In this document: positions 1 to 8,105 of the stretch, piece after piece | Layout of the letters: each line of letters starts with the position of its first letter | Position numbering within the stretch: the first letter of the stretch is position 1 | From: Pseudolactococcus plantarum | GTDB lineage: Bacteria; Bacillota; Bacilli; Lactobacillales; Streptococcaceae | Direction of reading: 5' to 3' | DNA: 64,000 bases | Assembly: GCF_002441715.1 (NCBI RefSeq) | Contig: NZ_JXJX01000001.1 | Location: 150,460 to 214,459, forward strand | The notes under the pieces: generated by a model | Database searches by the model: none | Told to the model about the DNA's origin: nothing | What the model saw: only the letters and a program-made list of their open reading frames with translations | Program-made: the position numbers and the translations under genes

Positions 1-1035
1 TATCATTTTGATATGCCCATGATTCTCCAAGAAAAAGGTGGTTGGGAAAGTCTTGAGGTTGTCGAGCTTTATGTCGCTTATGCTAAAACATGTTTTGAAT
101 TGTTTGGCGATCGTGTTAAAAAGTGGTTTACCCATAACGAGCCGATCGTGCCTGTCGAAGGTGGTTATCTTTATGGCTGGCATTATCCTGATAAAGTTGA
201 TTTAAAAGCAGGCATTCAAGTCCTATATCATGAGGCTTTAGCTAGCGCTAAGGCGATTGCAGCCTATCACGCCATGGATTTAGATGGTGAAATCGGTATT
301 GTCTTAAATTTGACACCGACTTATCCAAGAGATGAGCAAAACGAAGCAGACCTTGCAGCTGCTCAATTTGTAGATGGTTTCTTTAATCGCTCATTTCTAG
401 ATCCAGCTGTTAAAGGTCATTTCCCGCAAGATATGATTGACTGGGCCAAGGCAAATGAGTTACTCCCTCAAACGACACCAGAAGATTTAGCCATTATCGC
501 AGAGAATATTGTTGACTTATTAGGGGTTAACTACTATCAACCGCGTCGTGCCAAAGCAAAAGAAACACCAGTAGAAAAGCGTGAAGCAGGCTTGCTTCCA
601 GAAGACTTTTATGATGTTTATGATATGCCAGGCAAGAAAATGAATCCTTATCGTGGTTGGGAGATATACGAAAAGGGAATCTACGATACACTGATTAACT
701 TAAAAGAGAATTATGGTAATATCAGGTGTTATATTTCTGAAAACGGTATGGGTGTTGAAGGAGAAGAACGTTTTGTCAACAGTAATGGCATGATAGAAGA
801 TGACTATCGCATTGAATTTGTGACAGAGCATTTAAAATGGGTCCATCGTGCTATCCAAGAAGGTAGTCAAGTACAAGGCTATCATATGTGGACATGTATG
901 GATAACTGGTCTTGGTTAAATGCCTATAAAAATAGATATGGCTTTGTTGCTGTTGATCTCGACAATGATGCAAAAAGAACAATTAAAAAAAGTGGCTATT
1001 GGTTCAAAACAGTTAGAGATAACAATGGATTTTGA
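1..1035 (+). CDS. Glycoside hydrolase family 1, probable 6-phospho-beta-glucosidase (5' end outside window)
   Basis: Partial gene: the frame is open from base 1, so the N-terminus lies upstream of the window. About 344 residues are present. Two GH1 catalytic motifs are visible: THNEP (acid/base Glu near fragment residue 47) and ISENG (nucleophile Glu near residue 247). The C-terminal KNRYGF stretch resembles the region that binds the 6-phosphate in phospho-beta-glucosidases, so hydrolysis of PTS-imported phosphorylated beta-glucosides is likely; a plain beta-glucosidase cannot be excluded. It is followed by a strong terminator and belongs to a transcription unit that enters from the left. Confidence 0.87.
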   Translation, partial: YHFDMPMILQEKGGWESLEVVELYVAYAKTCFELFGDRVKKWFTHNEPIVPVEGGYLYGWHYPDKVDLKAGIQVLYHEALASAKAIAAYHAMDLDGEIGIVLNLTPTYPRDEQNEADLAAAQFVDGFFNRSFLDPAVKGHFPQDMIDWAKANELLPQTTPEDLAIIAENIVDLLGVNYYQPRRAKAKETPVEKREAGLLPEDFYDVYDMPGKKMNPYRGWEIYEKGIYDTLINLKENYGNIRCYISENGMGVEGEERFVNSNGMIEDDYRIEFVTEHLKWVHRAIQEGSQVQGYHMWTCMDNWSWLNAYKNRYGFVAVDLDNDAKRTIKKSGYWFKTVRDNNGF

Positions 1036-1079
1036 TCTCTAATGCGTGAAACGTCGCTAATACCAAAAAATAGTTATAT

Positions 1080-1111
1080 CAAAAAAGACGACGATATGTT
1101 GTCTTTTTTTG
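1080..1111 (+). terminator. Rho-independent terminator after the GH1 gene
   Basis: CAAAAAAGACGAC pairs with GTTGTCTTTTTTTG across a short loop, 45 bases after the stop codon. The stem contains its own A and T tracts, so it may act in both directions. Confidence 0.8.
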
Positions 1112-1267
1112 ATGTTAATGGCTGTAGTTTGAATAATGGTAGATGCTGTATTGATTAGATAACTGTCTGTTTAGTGTGTTAACATAATCTTTAATCTTGT
1201 GTGTCATATTGATGTCAATAAATAAGCATCCGTTGACCATAGTCAGTGTTTTTGTATAGACCAATTA

Positions 1268-1297
1268 TTAAAAAGTTTCATATATTCAACTTTTTAA
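1268..1297. repeat. Perfect 10-bp inverted repeat
   Basis: TTAAAAAGTT at 1268-1277 is the exact reverse complement of AACTTTTTAA at 1288-1297, separated by 10 bases. An eight-T run begins a few bases further on, so a weak AT-rich terminator is one reading. Confidence 0.55.
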
Positions 1298-1325
1298 ATA
1301 TCGTTTTTTTTAATGATAAAATTAA

Positions 1326-1383
1326 AGGATAAGGTTGATAGTGTATTGCTTATCAATCTTATCCTGACAAGTCGACAGTCAGG
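1326..1383. repeat. Two overlapping inverted repeats (alternative hairpins)
   Basis: A 15-base arm at 1326-1340 pairs with 1351-1365 (one G-T pair, 10-base loop). The last three bases of that stem also begin a second repeat, CCTGAC at 1363-1368 with GTCAGG at 1378-1383, so the two hairpins exclude each other. No T-tract follows. An attenuator-like switch or the remnant of a small mobile repeat are both possible. Confidence 0.5.
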
Positions 1384-1665
1384 TGTTAAAAATCAGATTC
1401 GTAGTCCTAAATTTTTTTGTTTTTATATTTTAAATTATCTTGATCAAGTCATTTAAAATATGAAGATGTTGCTAGTTTCGCGATGCTCAGTAGTTACTTT
1501 TATGATATGTATCGTAATTATAAAAAGACCACATTTGTGTTGACTGTTTCATTTTAAAATTCAAGTATTGCATTTCTTTTATAATATTAAGCTACGTTTT
1601 ATTATCAAAATCTATGAATGTACTTGGGGTATGAAGAGCATTCTTTGTGAAAATTTGTATGTAGT

Positions 1666-1711
1666 ATTGTTACAATTGTTACTTTTAAAAAAGAAATATC
1701 TGTGTTATAAT
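1666..1711 (+). promoter_or_regulatory. Extended -10 promoter with upstream direct repeat
   Basis: TGTTATAAT at 1703-1711 is a TGnTATAAT extended -10 about 40 bases before the SpoIIM-like gene. In place of a -35 box there is a tandem repeat: ATTGTTAC at 1666-1673 and again at 1675-1682. A direct repeat at the -35 region suggests an activator or repressor site; no regulator gene is next to it. Confidence 0.55.
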
Positions 1712-1754
1712 TAAACTCTTTTACAGAACGCACGTAATATAAAGGAGGATGTGT

Positions 1755-2246
1755 TTGATAAACAAAACTGATGTAAAAAAAGATTTTTGGCTAACTTTTT
1801 CGCTTTCGATGATAGGCTTAGTGGTTGGCATATGTATAACTAAATTATCGGGTGTAGGGATAACGCATGCTCTTAAAAAAATGGCATTCCATGAAATATT
1901 TAATCATAATGCAGGAGTCGCTTTATTAATTTTAACTATTGGGGCGCTGACATTCGGTGTTGGAGGTCTAGTGATTTTATTTCTTAACGGTGTCACAATG
2001 GGAATAGCAAGTGGCAGTTTGTCTCTAGAACAAATAATATTACTACTGTTACCTTATACCGTATTTGAATTATTGTCATTTGTTTGTGTTGCTTTAGCAG
2101 GTATAGCTATTGCTAAAAATATAAGGGAATTTAGGAAAGGAAAAAAATTTAGCAGTTTAATTAATGACTGGCCATATGTTCGTCTGCTGTTGGCTGTTAC
2201 CTTCTTTTTATTAGCTATCGCGGGTTTTATTGAGGTCTATTTATGA
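1755..2246 (+). CDS. SpoIIM/DUF95 family integral membrane protein
   Basis: A hydrophobic protein of about 163 residues with several membrane segments. The middle has the family-like pattern FLNGVTMGIASG followed by LLPYTVFELLSF and a small-residue helix, as in stage II sporulation protein M (DUF95) proteins. The organism type is non-sporulating, and in such bacteria DUF95 proteins are known from circular bacteriocin clusters, where they take part in maturation, export or immunity. Start: an ATG lies at 1749 but directly abuts GGAGG; the TTG at 1755 has a 6-base spacer and is preferred. It overlaps the next gene by ATGA, indicating coupling. Family moderately sure; role inferred from context. 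Confidence 0.65.
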   Translation: MINKTDVKKDFWLTFSLSMIGLVVGICITKLSGVGITHALKKMAFHEIFNHNAGVALLILTIGALTFGVGGLVILFLNGVTMGIASGSLSLEQIILLLLPYTVFELLSFVCVALAGIAIAKNIREFRKGKKFSSLINDWPYVRLLLAVTFFLLAIAGFIEVYL

Positions 2247-2443
2247 TAAATAAAAAGGAGATGAAACGATTGCTATATAAGAAAGAGGCAACATTACCAA
2301 GTTTTATTGAGATATTTTTGTTTATTGCAACCATTTCGGGTGCTGTTCATTACAAAGCATGGTTTGTTTTGATATTGCTACTTTTAGTTAATTTACCTGA
2401 GTTAATCGTTGTGTTTCGTGCAATAAAAAAATATGGTCAATGA
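2243..2443 (+). CDS. Small cationic membrane protein, possible bacteriocin immunity peptide
   Basis: 66 residues, strongly basic at the N-terminus (KKEMKRLLYKK) and near the C-terminus, with two hydrophobic stretches (about residues 20-35 and 42-58). Size, charge and position directly after a DUF95 gene match the small immunity proteins of circular bacteriocin loci, but I do not recognise the sequence itself. The ATG at 2243 overlaps the preceding stop and has GAGG 7 bases upstream. An alternative TTG start at 2270, 9 bases after AAGGAG, would give 57 residues. Function is inference from context only. Confidence 0.55.
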   Translation: MINKKEMKRLLYKKEATLPSFIEIFLFIATISGAVHYKAWFVLILLLLVNLPELIVVFRAIKKYGQ

Positions 2444-2544
2444 TACTATTATAATGCTAAGAGCTGTTATAGTTAGCGGATCAAATTTTTTATTTGCTAG
2501 CAGCACAGCGATAAAGTTAGAGAGGCGTTGATTGAGGATTAGAA

Positions 2545-3618
2545 ATGAAAAAAATGTATAAGAAACATCCGGTAGTTGTTATATTAACGAGCATTATTAG
2601 CATAATGATTATCGGTATAGTGGTTTTATCAACTGTGTTACCTAAAGGAAATTCTAGTAAGACGAAAGATTATTCGCTTTACACCGTAAAGGCTCAGGCA
2701 GATGATATTTTTAAAGGTAGTGTGATCGCAAAAACATCAACAGACTATAGAGATGATGCAGCCCTTGGTGAACTTTCTCAAGTTAATGTTTCAGATGGAC
2801 AGGAAGTGAAGGCTGGCGATGTTTTGTTGACCTATACAAAACCTACTGATGATTTATCAAGCCAAGAGTTTGCGATCAAAGGAGCTGAAAACGATTTAGC
2901 AAATGCTCAAGCCGATTTAGCTGAGGCAGAGAAAAAAGATGTTAAACTGCGTAATGACTTTAACAAGTCGAAAGATGATAGCGAAAGACAAGCCATTAAT
3001 GCTCAGATTGAAACGAATCATGAGTCTTGGAAAGCTGCACAACGTGCGATAACTACTAGTGTGCTAGCACGTGATCAAGCAAAGGCTGCACTGGATGGTC
3101 AAAAGGCAAAACAAACAGCTACTGTAACTGCTAAAACGGACGGTTTTGTGATTATGGGTAACAAGTCAGAAACGTCACCTTTACTTAGTGTTGTTAGTCG
3201 TGATACGCTCGTTAATGGTAAGGTGTCAGAATATGATTACGATAAGCTCAAGGTGAACGATGTGGTAACGGTCGAAACGATTGATTTAGCAAAAAAAATC
3301 ACAGGAAAAATTACCTATATCTCGCCAGTTCCAGAAAAAGCAAGCTCTGAAACAGCAGCGAGTCAGTATGCGTTTAAGGTTAATTTAGATGAACACTTGC
3401 AAAATGGCTATACAGTTCAGATTCATAAAAAAAACGAGACACTTTATATTCCTAAGTCTGCTGTTAAAAATGGAAAAGTTTACCTGAAAAATGGGAAAAA
3501 ATTTGATCGTGTAGCCGTTGAAACTAAGGAAACGACTAGTGGCTTACAAGTTATCTCTGGTCTAAAGATAGGTGATAAGCTCATCAAGGAGGCATCAGAT
3601 TATGTTGATACGCCTTGA
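2545..3618 (+). CDS. HlyD/MacA-like efflux adaptor protein
   Basis: 357 residues. An N-terminal membrane anchor at about residues 9-30 is followed by a biotinyl-lipoyl-like half domain (VNVSDGQEVKAGDVLLTY), an Ala/Lys/Glu-rich coiled-coil hairpin (about 105-190), and a second lipoyl and beta-barrel part. This is the architecture of membrane fusion or adaptor subunits that sit outside the membrane and pair with MacB-type ABC transporters. The ATPase and permease follow with overlapping ends. In circular bacteriocin loci the same trio forms an accessory exporter that adds to self-protection; a general antimicrobial-peptide exporter is the alternative. Confidence 0.82.
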   Translation: MKKMYKKHPVVVILTSIISIMIIGIVVLSTVLPKGNSSKTKDYSLYTVKAQADDIFKGSVIAKTSTDYRDDAALGELSQVNVSDGQEVKAGDVLLTYTKPTDDLSSQEFAIKGAENDLANAQADLAEAEKKDVKLRNDFNKSKDDSERQAINAQIETNHESWKAAQRAITTSVLARDQAKAALDGQKAKQTATVTAKTDGFVIMGNKSETSPLLSVVSRDTLVNGKVSEYDYDKLKVNDVVTVETIDLAKKITGKITYISPVPEKASSETAASQYAFKVNLDEHLQNGYTVQIHKKNETLYIPKSAVKNGKVYLKNGKKFDRVAVETKETTSGLQVISGLKIGDKLIKEASDYVDTP

Positions 3619-4270
3619 GAATATTACAAAAACCTATGCACTCGCGAGACAAGAATTTACCGTTTTAAACGCTATCTCATTAACCATTTCTGAGGGTGAT
3701 TTTGTTGGCATTATGGGGCGTAGTGGGTCTGGAAAGTCCACGTTGGTTAATCTAATAGGCTTTCTAGATACGAAATTTAAGGGCACCTACTATTTTGAAG
3801 ATAAATTAGTCGAACAATATACAGATGATGATTTATCTAAAATCAGAAATGAAAATGTTGGATTTGTCTTTCAAAATTTTGGATTGATTGAAAAGATGAC
3901 AGTTGGGCAAAATGTCGAACTGCCTTTGTTGTACGCTGGTGTTTCTCATCAGGAAAAAACGCGTTTAGTTTTGGAAAGTTTAGAAAAAGTTGGGTTAGCT
4001 GATTTTGTGAATCAGTCTGTCAAACTTTTATCTGGTGGTCAAAGACAGCGCGTCGCCATTGCCCGTGCGATTGTCAAATCACCTAAATTTATTATCGCAG
4101 ATGAACCAACTGGTGCACTGGATAGTAAGACATCTCTTGAAATCATGCAATTATTTACGGAATTAAATCAACTTAGTGGTGTGACAATTATTTTAGTCAC
4201 GCATGATGCCAATTTGATGTCGTATTGTACTCGTGAGATTAAGGTGGCTGATGGTGAGGTGATAATGTGA
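3602..4270 (+). CDS. ABC transporter ATP-binding protein (MacB/LolD type)
   Basis: 222 residues from the ATG at 3602, which has AGGAGG 9 bases upstream inside the 3' end of the adaptor gene; a longer frame from 3572 lacks a site. All ATPase motifs are present: Walker A GRSGSGKST, Q-loop FVFQNFG, signature LSGGQRQR, Walker B FIIADEPTGALD and the H-loop VTHD. It energises the permease encoded immediately downstream and overlaps both neighbours, so the three exporter genes are translationally coupled. Confidence 0.92.
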   Translation: MLIRLENITKTYALARQEFTVLNAISLTISEGDFVGIMGRSGSGKSTLVNLIGFLDTKFKGTYYFEDKLVEQYTDDDLSKIRNENVGFVFQNFGLIEKMTVGQNVELPLLYAGVSHQEKTRLVLESLEKVGLADFVNQSVKLLSGGQRQRVAIARAIVKSPKFIIADEPTGALDSKTSLEIMQLFTELNQLSGVTIILVTHDANLMSYCTREIKVADGEVIM

Positions 4271-5463
4271 ATGTGATTACGATTATCAAAAATGCCTATC
4301 AAGCACTTCGCCAAAATATGCGGCGAAGTATTTTAACAATGATCGGGATTGTCATTGGTATTGCTAGTGTGATTACAATTTTGTCATTAGGACGCGGATT
4401 TGAAGCGTATACAATCAAAAATCTGACAGCTTCTAATGAGAAAAATGTAGCAGTTAATATTAACTATTCGCCGACAGACTATGAGCAATTCAGTACTAAT
4501 AAAATGCGTTATTTTTCTGATGAAGATTTGAGAGTTGTGCGTGACATTGAGGGCGTGGAAAAAGTCGACTATGTTAAATCAGATGACGATTTTTTGACGG
4601 TTGAGTTACAGGTAGCAGCAAAAAAGATAACTAGACATCTAGGCTTTGTTAAATTTGATAAAGAAAGAGTTGTGATTGGTCGCTCGATTACGCCCGAGGA
4701 AAATGAAACGCACCAAAGAGTCGCTATCATTAGTCGAGAAACAGCAAAAGATATTAATGCTAACCAAGATAGGGTATTAGGAACAGGGATTGAGATAAAA
4801 GGTGAGTTGTATCAGATTGTTGGGATTTATGAAAGTGGTTCATCAGGTCTATTTGACATGAACCCTGATGTTAAGATTCCTAAAAAGTCCTATCAGTATT
4901 ATACTAATAATGAAGGGAATCCTACGCAGATAAAAATCACCGTTGCGAGTGATTATAAGCCAAGTAAAATCGCACAAAAAGTCATCAAGAAACTTGAAAC
5001 AGTAGGTGTGAGTCGTAATTTTGGAGACTATTCGACTTTTGATATGAGTTCGTTAACAGACGGGATTGGCAAAGTTTTGAAGATGTTGACTTACTTTATT
5101 TCAGCTATAGCGGGTATTTCTCTCTTTATTGCAGGTGTGGGTGTTATGAATATGATGTATACATCTGTTTCTGAACGGACACAAGAAATTGGGGTTCGTC
5201 GTAGTGTTGGTGCAAGAAGACGTGACATCCGGAATCAATTCCTGGCTGAGGGTCTAATGCTAACGATATCTGCTGGTGTAATCGGTTATATCATTGGGTA
5301 TTTAATTGCTCTGCTGGTATCTGCCTTTTTACCATTTAAAGTCTCACCTGACTTATTTACAATTTCTCTAACGCTAATCATTACAATCGTGATTGGCCTA
5401 GTCTTTTCGATCACGCCAGCCAATATGGCTGCACGAAAAGATCTGGTTGAGATATTAAGATAA
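4267..5463 (+). CDS. FtsX/MacB-family ABC transporter permease
   Basis: 398 residues with the MacB layout: one membrane segment near residues 21-41, a large extracytoplasmic domain (about 45-275), and three C-terminal segments with the FtsX core (GVGVMNMMYTSVSERTQEIG, then VGARRRDIRNQFL). Start is GTG at 4267, 7 bases after GAGG and overlapping the ATPase stop. MacB-type permeases are mechanotransmitters that move peptides or other substrates together with an adaptor, matching the gene at 2545. It is the last gene of the cassette before a strong terminator. Confidence 0.9.
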   Translation: MNVITIIKNAYQALRQNMRRSILTMIGIVIGIASVITILSLGRGFEAYTIKNLTASNEKNVAVNINYSPTDYEQFSTNKMRYFSDEDLRVVRDIEGVEKVDYVKSDDDFLTVELQVAAKKITRHLGFVKFDKERVVIGRSITPEENETHQRVAIISRETAKDINANQDRVLGTGIEIKGELYQIVGIYESGSSGLFDMNPDVKIPKKSYQYYTNNEGNPTQIKITVASDYKPSKIAQKVIKKLETVGVSRNFGDYSTFDMSSLTDGIGKVLKMLTYFISAIAGISLFIAGVGVMNMMYTSVSERTQEIGVRRSVGARRRDIRNQFLAEGLMLTISAGVIGYIIGYLIALLVSAFLPFKVSPDLFTISLTLIITIVIGLVFSITPANMAARKDLVEILR

Positions 5464-5545
5464 AGCATTAATATAGATAACTTGCTCTAAGCATTCAGGC
5501 AAAAATTTTATTCAAAAGATTTTGTTGCTAGGTTAAATAAGTTAA

Positions 5546-5589
5546 TCAAGAAATTGAACCGGCCTTTTCTAGTTCAATTTCTTTTTTGA
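5546..5589 (+). terminator. Strong terminator closing the exporter cassette
   Basis: AAGAAATTGAAC at 5548-5559 pairs perfectly with GTTCAATTTCTT at 5572-5583, followed by TTTT. The A-rich 5' arm may also terminate transcription from the right. Confidence 0.88.
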
Positions 5590-5804
5590 TGTGTTGACTC
5601 AGCTATACAGAAAATCTGGTGATGTCGTCTTTTTTAAGTTTGCATCCAAAAAATACAGCATGAATCAAATCTTGAAAGATGATAACCAATCTATAAGTCT
5701 GTCTAACGAGATAATACCAAGGTATATGAAAGTATATAGTGATTGTTTAAGGCTTTCAAATGGGGGAATTACAAGATATAAGGGAACATAGAAGGATAGA
5801 TCTG
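5590..5804. other. Spacer, nothing recognised
   Basis: Contains an open frame of 66 codons from a GTG at 5591 without a ribosome-binding site and without recognisable protein features; I do not call it. No repeats or hairpins stand out. Confidence 0.5.
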
Positions 5805-5813
5805 TGCTATAAT
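5805..5813 (+). promoter_or_regulatory. Extended -10 of a probable leaderless transcript
   Basis: TGCTATAAT ends only 6 bases before the ATG at 5820, so initiation at the usual distance would place the 5' end at or next to the A of the start codon. No Shine-Dalgarno precedes the ATG. Confidence 0.6.
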
Positions 5814-5819
5814 GATGCT

Positions 5820-7181
5820 ATGACTAATCAAGGAAATGTGTTAAAAATCTTACATTTAAACGATTTGCACTCCCATTTCGAAAATTATCCAAAAATAAAA
5901 CGCTTTTTTACTGATCAGGCTGTTGGCTATACTGATGTCTTACGTTTTGATATTGGGGATAATGTTGACCGCTCCCATGCTTTGACAGAAGCAACTTATG
6001 GGCAGGCAAATATCAGTTTAATGAATGAATTGCAGCTAACTGCTGCAACAATTGGTAATAACGAGGGGCTAGGCTTACCTAAGGAGAGGTTAGATAGTCT
6101 TTATCAGTCGGCTAATTTTGATGTTGTGTTAGCGAATCTCAAAGATAAAGCCAAACAGCCTAGTTGGGCTATTGAGAAAAAAACTGTTATGACCTCTTTT
6201 GGCATGACCATCGATATTTTTGGTTTGACAGCACCATACCCTCTAGCCTATCCACACATGGGGTGGGATATTTTAGATCCACAAGACATATTGGCACAGC
6301 AGTTGTCAACATCAACAGCAGATTTTACGATATTATTAAGTCATTTAGGGTGGCGTTTTGATGAGCAAGCGGCATCGCAGTTTACTAATTTAGATTTGAT
6401 TTTAGGATCGCATACCCATCATATTTACGAATATGGCAAATATATAGATGGGACAATGCTAGCTGCAGCAGGTCGTTACGGTGAACATGTAGGTGATATT
6501 ACACTTATCTTTGATGAACATTTCCAGTGTATTCAATCAGATATTATTGCTGAGGAAGTTCGCCACCTGCCTTCATTACCTGCAGATAAAACAGTTATAG
6601 ACGGGTTAGAGATGGAGGGACATGAGTTGTTACAAGCGCAACAAATTACCGATTTATCTCATCCGTTCATCAATCAAGCGCCAGATTATACTGCGGCACA
6701 CGTTGTAGCTGAAATATTGGGTGCTTATTATCAGGTGTCGACAGTTGTTATGAACAGTGGGATGATCGTTCAAGATATACCGCAAGTGCTTACGATGGAT
6801 GCCTTACATGATATTTTACCTCACAGTATCAGAATGGTGAAATTAACCGTAACAGGTCGAGAACTAAAAGAGATCATGCAAGAATTACACCAAGTTGGTA
6901 ATTACTTAAAAACCCAGAAGATCGTCGGAATGGGCTTTAGAGGAAAAGTTTTTGGTGATATCATTACAGTAGGGTTATCTGAACATCAAGGACAACTTTT
7001 TTATCAAGGCGAAGTGATTGATGAAGCTGTATATTATACTGTATTGGTACCAGATCAGTATATATTTGCGTCTTATTTTCCTATTTTGAAGGCTTCAGGC
7101 ACTGCAGAAATTCAGTTTCCAAAATTTATGAGGGAAATCGTCGCGGATTATTTGAGAACGGATAGTTATCCAGAAGTTTAA
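5820..7181 (+). CDS. Cytosolic 5'-nucleotidase/metallophosphoesterase, YunD type
   Basis: 453 residues: an N-terminal calcineurin-like metallophosphoesterase domain (LHLNDLHSHF, FDIGDNVD, GNNEG, LGSHTHH) and a C-terminal 5'-nucleotidase domain (about 290-440). There is no signal peptide, as in the intracellular Firmicutes YunD group, whose metal-binding loop reads GNNEG rather than GNHE. Likely hydrolyses nucleotides or related phosphoesters in the cytoplasm. The start at 5820 gives a protein beginning shortly before the first catalytic motif; the upstream extension of the frame would overlap the promoter. It is followed after 51 bases by yutD and probably co-transcribed with it. Confidence 0.85.
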   Translation: MTNQGNVLKILHLNDLHSHFENYPKIKRFFTDQAVGYTDVLRFDIGDNVDRSHALTEATYGQANISLMNELQLTAATIGNNEGLGLPKERLDSLYQSANFDVVLANLKDKAKQPSWAIEKKTVMTSFGMTIDIFGLTAPYPLAYPHMGWDILDPQDILAQQLSTSTADFTILLSHLGWRFDEQAASQFTNLDLILGSHTHHIYEYGKYIDGTMLAAAGRYGEHVGDITLIFDEHFQCIQSDIIAEEVRHLPSLPADKTVIDGLEMEGHELLQAQQITDLSHPFINQAPDYTAAHVVAEILGAYYQVSTVVMNSGMIVQDIPQVLTMDALHDILPHSIRMVKLTVTGRELKEIMQELHQVGNYLKTQKIVGMGFRGKVFGDIITVGLSEHQGQLFYQGEVIDEAVYYTVLVPDQYIFASYFPILKASGTAEIQFPKFMREIVADYLRTDSYPEV

Positions 7182-7232
7182 CAGGTATGGTAAAAATTAC
7201 AGTATTTAAAACAAGGAAAGAAATAACAAAAT

Positions 7233-7892
7233 ATGGCAAAAGTAGTTCCAGAAGAAGAGAAAAATTATAATAAATTTCCTGGTGAGCGTGTCATTGTTGT
7301 AGATGACGTGGTGACAATTGGCGATAAAGTGTATCATCTCGTTCATAATTATCAAGATGGTTTTGATAAAGATAAGTTAGCACAACGTTATTCAGATATT
7401 TTTGTAAAGTATGATTATATTGTCGGGGATTGGGGACATGAACAACTACGCCTTAAGGGGTTTTTCTCAAGTTCTCGTAAAAAAATTGCTGATGAGTTGA
7501 AAATTTCACACTTGGAAGAGTATATTAAAGAATATATGAATTATGGAGCTGCATTTTTTGTCTTGAAACGGATGAGAAGTAAAGACATCAAACGCAATGA
7601 ACCCTTTTTATCAGAAAAAGTCTATGAAGTAGATGCGCCTGACATAGCGACGATAGAATTGACTAGCAAAAAAGGTAAGACCAAGAAAACTGCAGTGACT
7701 CAAAAGCAGACTAAATCTGTCAAGCGTCAAGGTACTCAAAAACAACGTCAGGCAACTAAAGGCACATTTGATCAAAAAGAAAAAGCGTCATCGAAACGAC
7801 CATCTTTTGACAAACAAGAAGATAAACAAGCGCTTAAACAAAAAACAACCACTAAACGGCCGGCGTTTGTGGTGAGAACGCGTAATAAGTGA
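7233..7892 (+). CDS. YutD family protein (DUF1027) with long basic tail
   Basis: 219 residues. The first 130 or so form the conserved YutD/DUF1027 domain (NKFPGERVIVVDD, the YIVGDWGHEQLRLKGFF block). The remaining 80 to 90 residues are low-complexity and rich in Lys, Gln, Thr and Arg, probably disordered and possibly nucleic-acid binding. Function of the family is not established. The gene sits between the nucleotidase gene and rlmN, an order I associate with lactococci and streptococci, and is followed by its own terminator. Confidence 0.82.
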   Translation: MAKVVPEEEKNYNKFPGERVIVVDDVVTIGDKVYHLVHNYQDGFDKDKLAQRYSDIFVKYDYIVGDWGHEQLRLKGFFSSSRKKIADELKISHLEEYIKEYMNYGAAFFVLKRMRSKDIKRNEPFLSEKVYEVDAPDIATIELTSKKGKTKKTAVTQKQTKSVKRQGTQKQRQATKGTFDQKEKASSKRPSFDKQEDKQALKQKTTTKRPAFVVRTRNK

Positions 7893-7948
7893 TCAGTGCA
7901 GTGCGCATATTGTGTTGTACTCATAACCATTTGATATCATATTTTTGA

Positions 7949-7981
7949 GATATTGCTAATATGTTTGGCAATGTCTTTTTG
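7949..7981 (+). terminator. Probable terminator after yutD
   Basis: GATATTGC at 7949-7956 pairs with GCAATGTC at 7968-7975 (one G-T pair, 11-base loop) and is followed by TTTTT. Confidence 0.55.
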
Positions 7982-8090
7982 TATAAGCAAGTACGAAAAA
8001 TGGGATATAGTTGATGATTTAATGGCTTATCATTTAAAAGATGATTAGCACAGTATGACATTTTGTCTATTGCGGTGCTATGCGGTTACA

Positions 8091-8099
8091 TGCTATACT
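8091..8099 (+). promoter_or_regulatory. Extended -10 of a probable leaderless rlmN transcript
   Basis: TGCTATACT ends 6 bases before the ATG at 8106. TTGCGG at 8070-8075 could serve as a -35 with an 18-base spacer. Confidence 0.55.
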
Positions 8100-8105
8100 A
8101 TTAAC

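Larger units (their letters stand above)
1112..1702. other. Gene-free AT-rich spacer
   Basis: I see no credible ORF here on either strand and no ribosome-binding site with an open frame behind it. The spacer holds two separate inverted repeats with 10-base loops (1268-1297 and 1326-1365), and a third at 1363-1383 that overlaps the second. A circular bacteriocin precursor gene, which could be expected beside the downstream cassette, was looked for and not found. Confidence 0.6.

Noticed and set aside
1112..1748. Hidden circular bacteriocin precursor gene
   Set aside because: All frames are broken by stops and no ribosome-binding site is followed by a short hydrophobic ORF.
2444..2544. Terminator-like hairpin between the 66-residue protein and the adaptor gene
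   Set aside because: GTTAGC/GCTAGC and CAAAT/ATTTG can pair, but the stem is broken by a bulge and no T-run follows.
5591..5791. 66-codon open frame from a GTG
   Set aside because: No ribosome-binding site, no recognisable protein features, and it runs up to the promoter region of the next gene.
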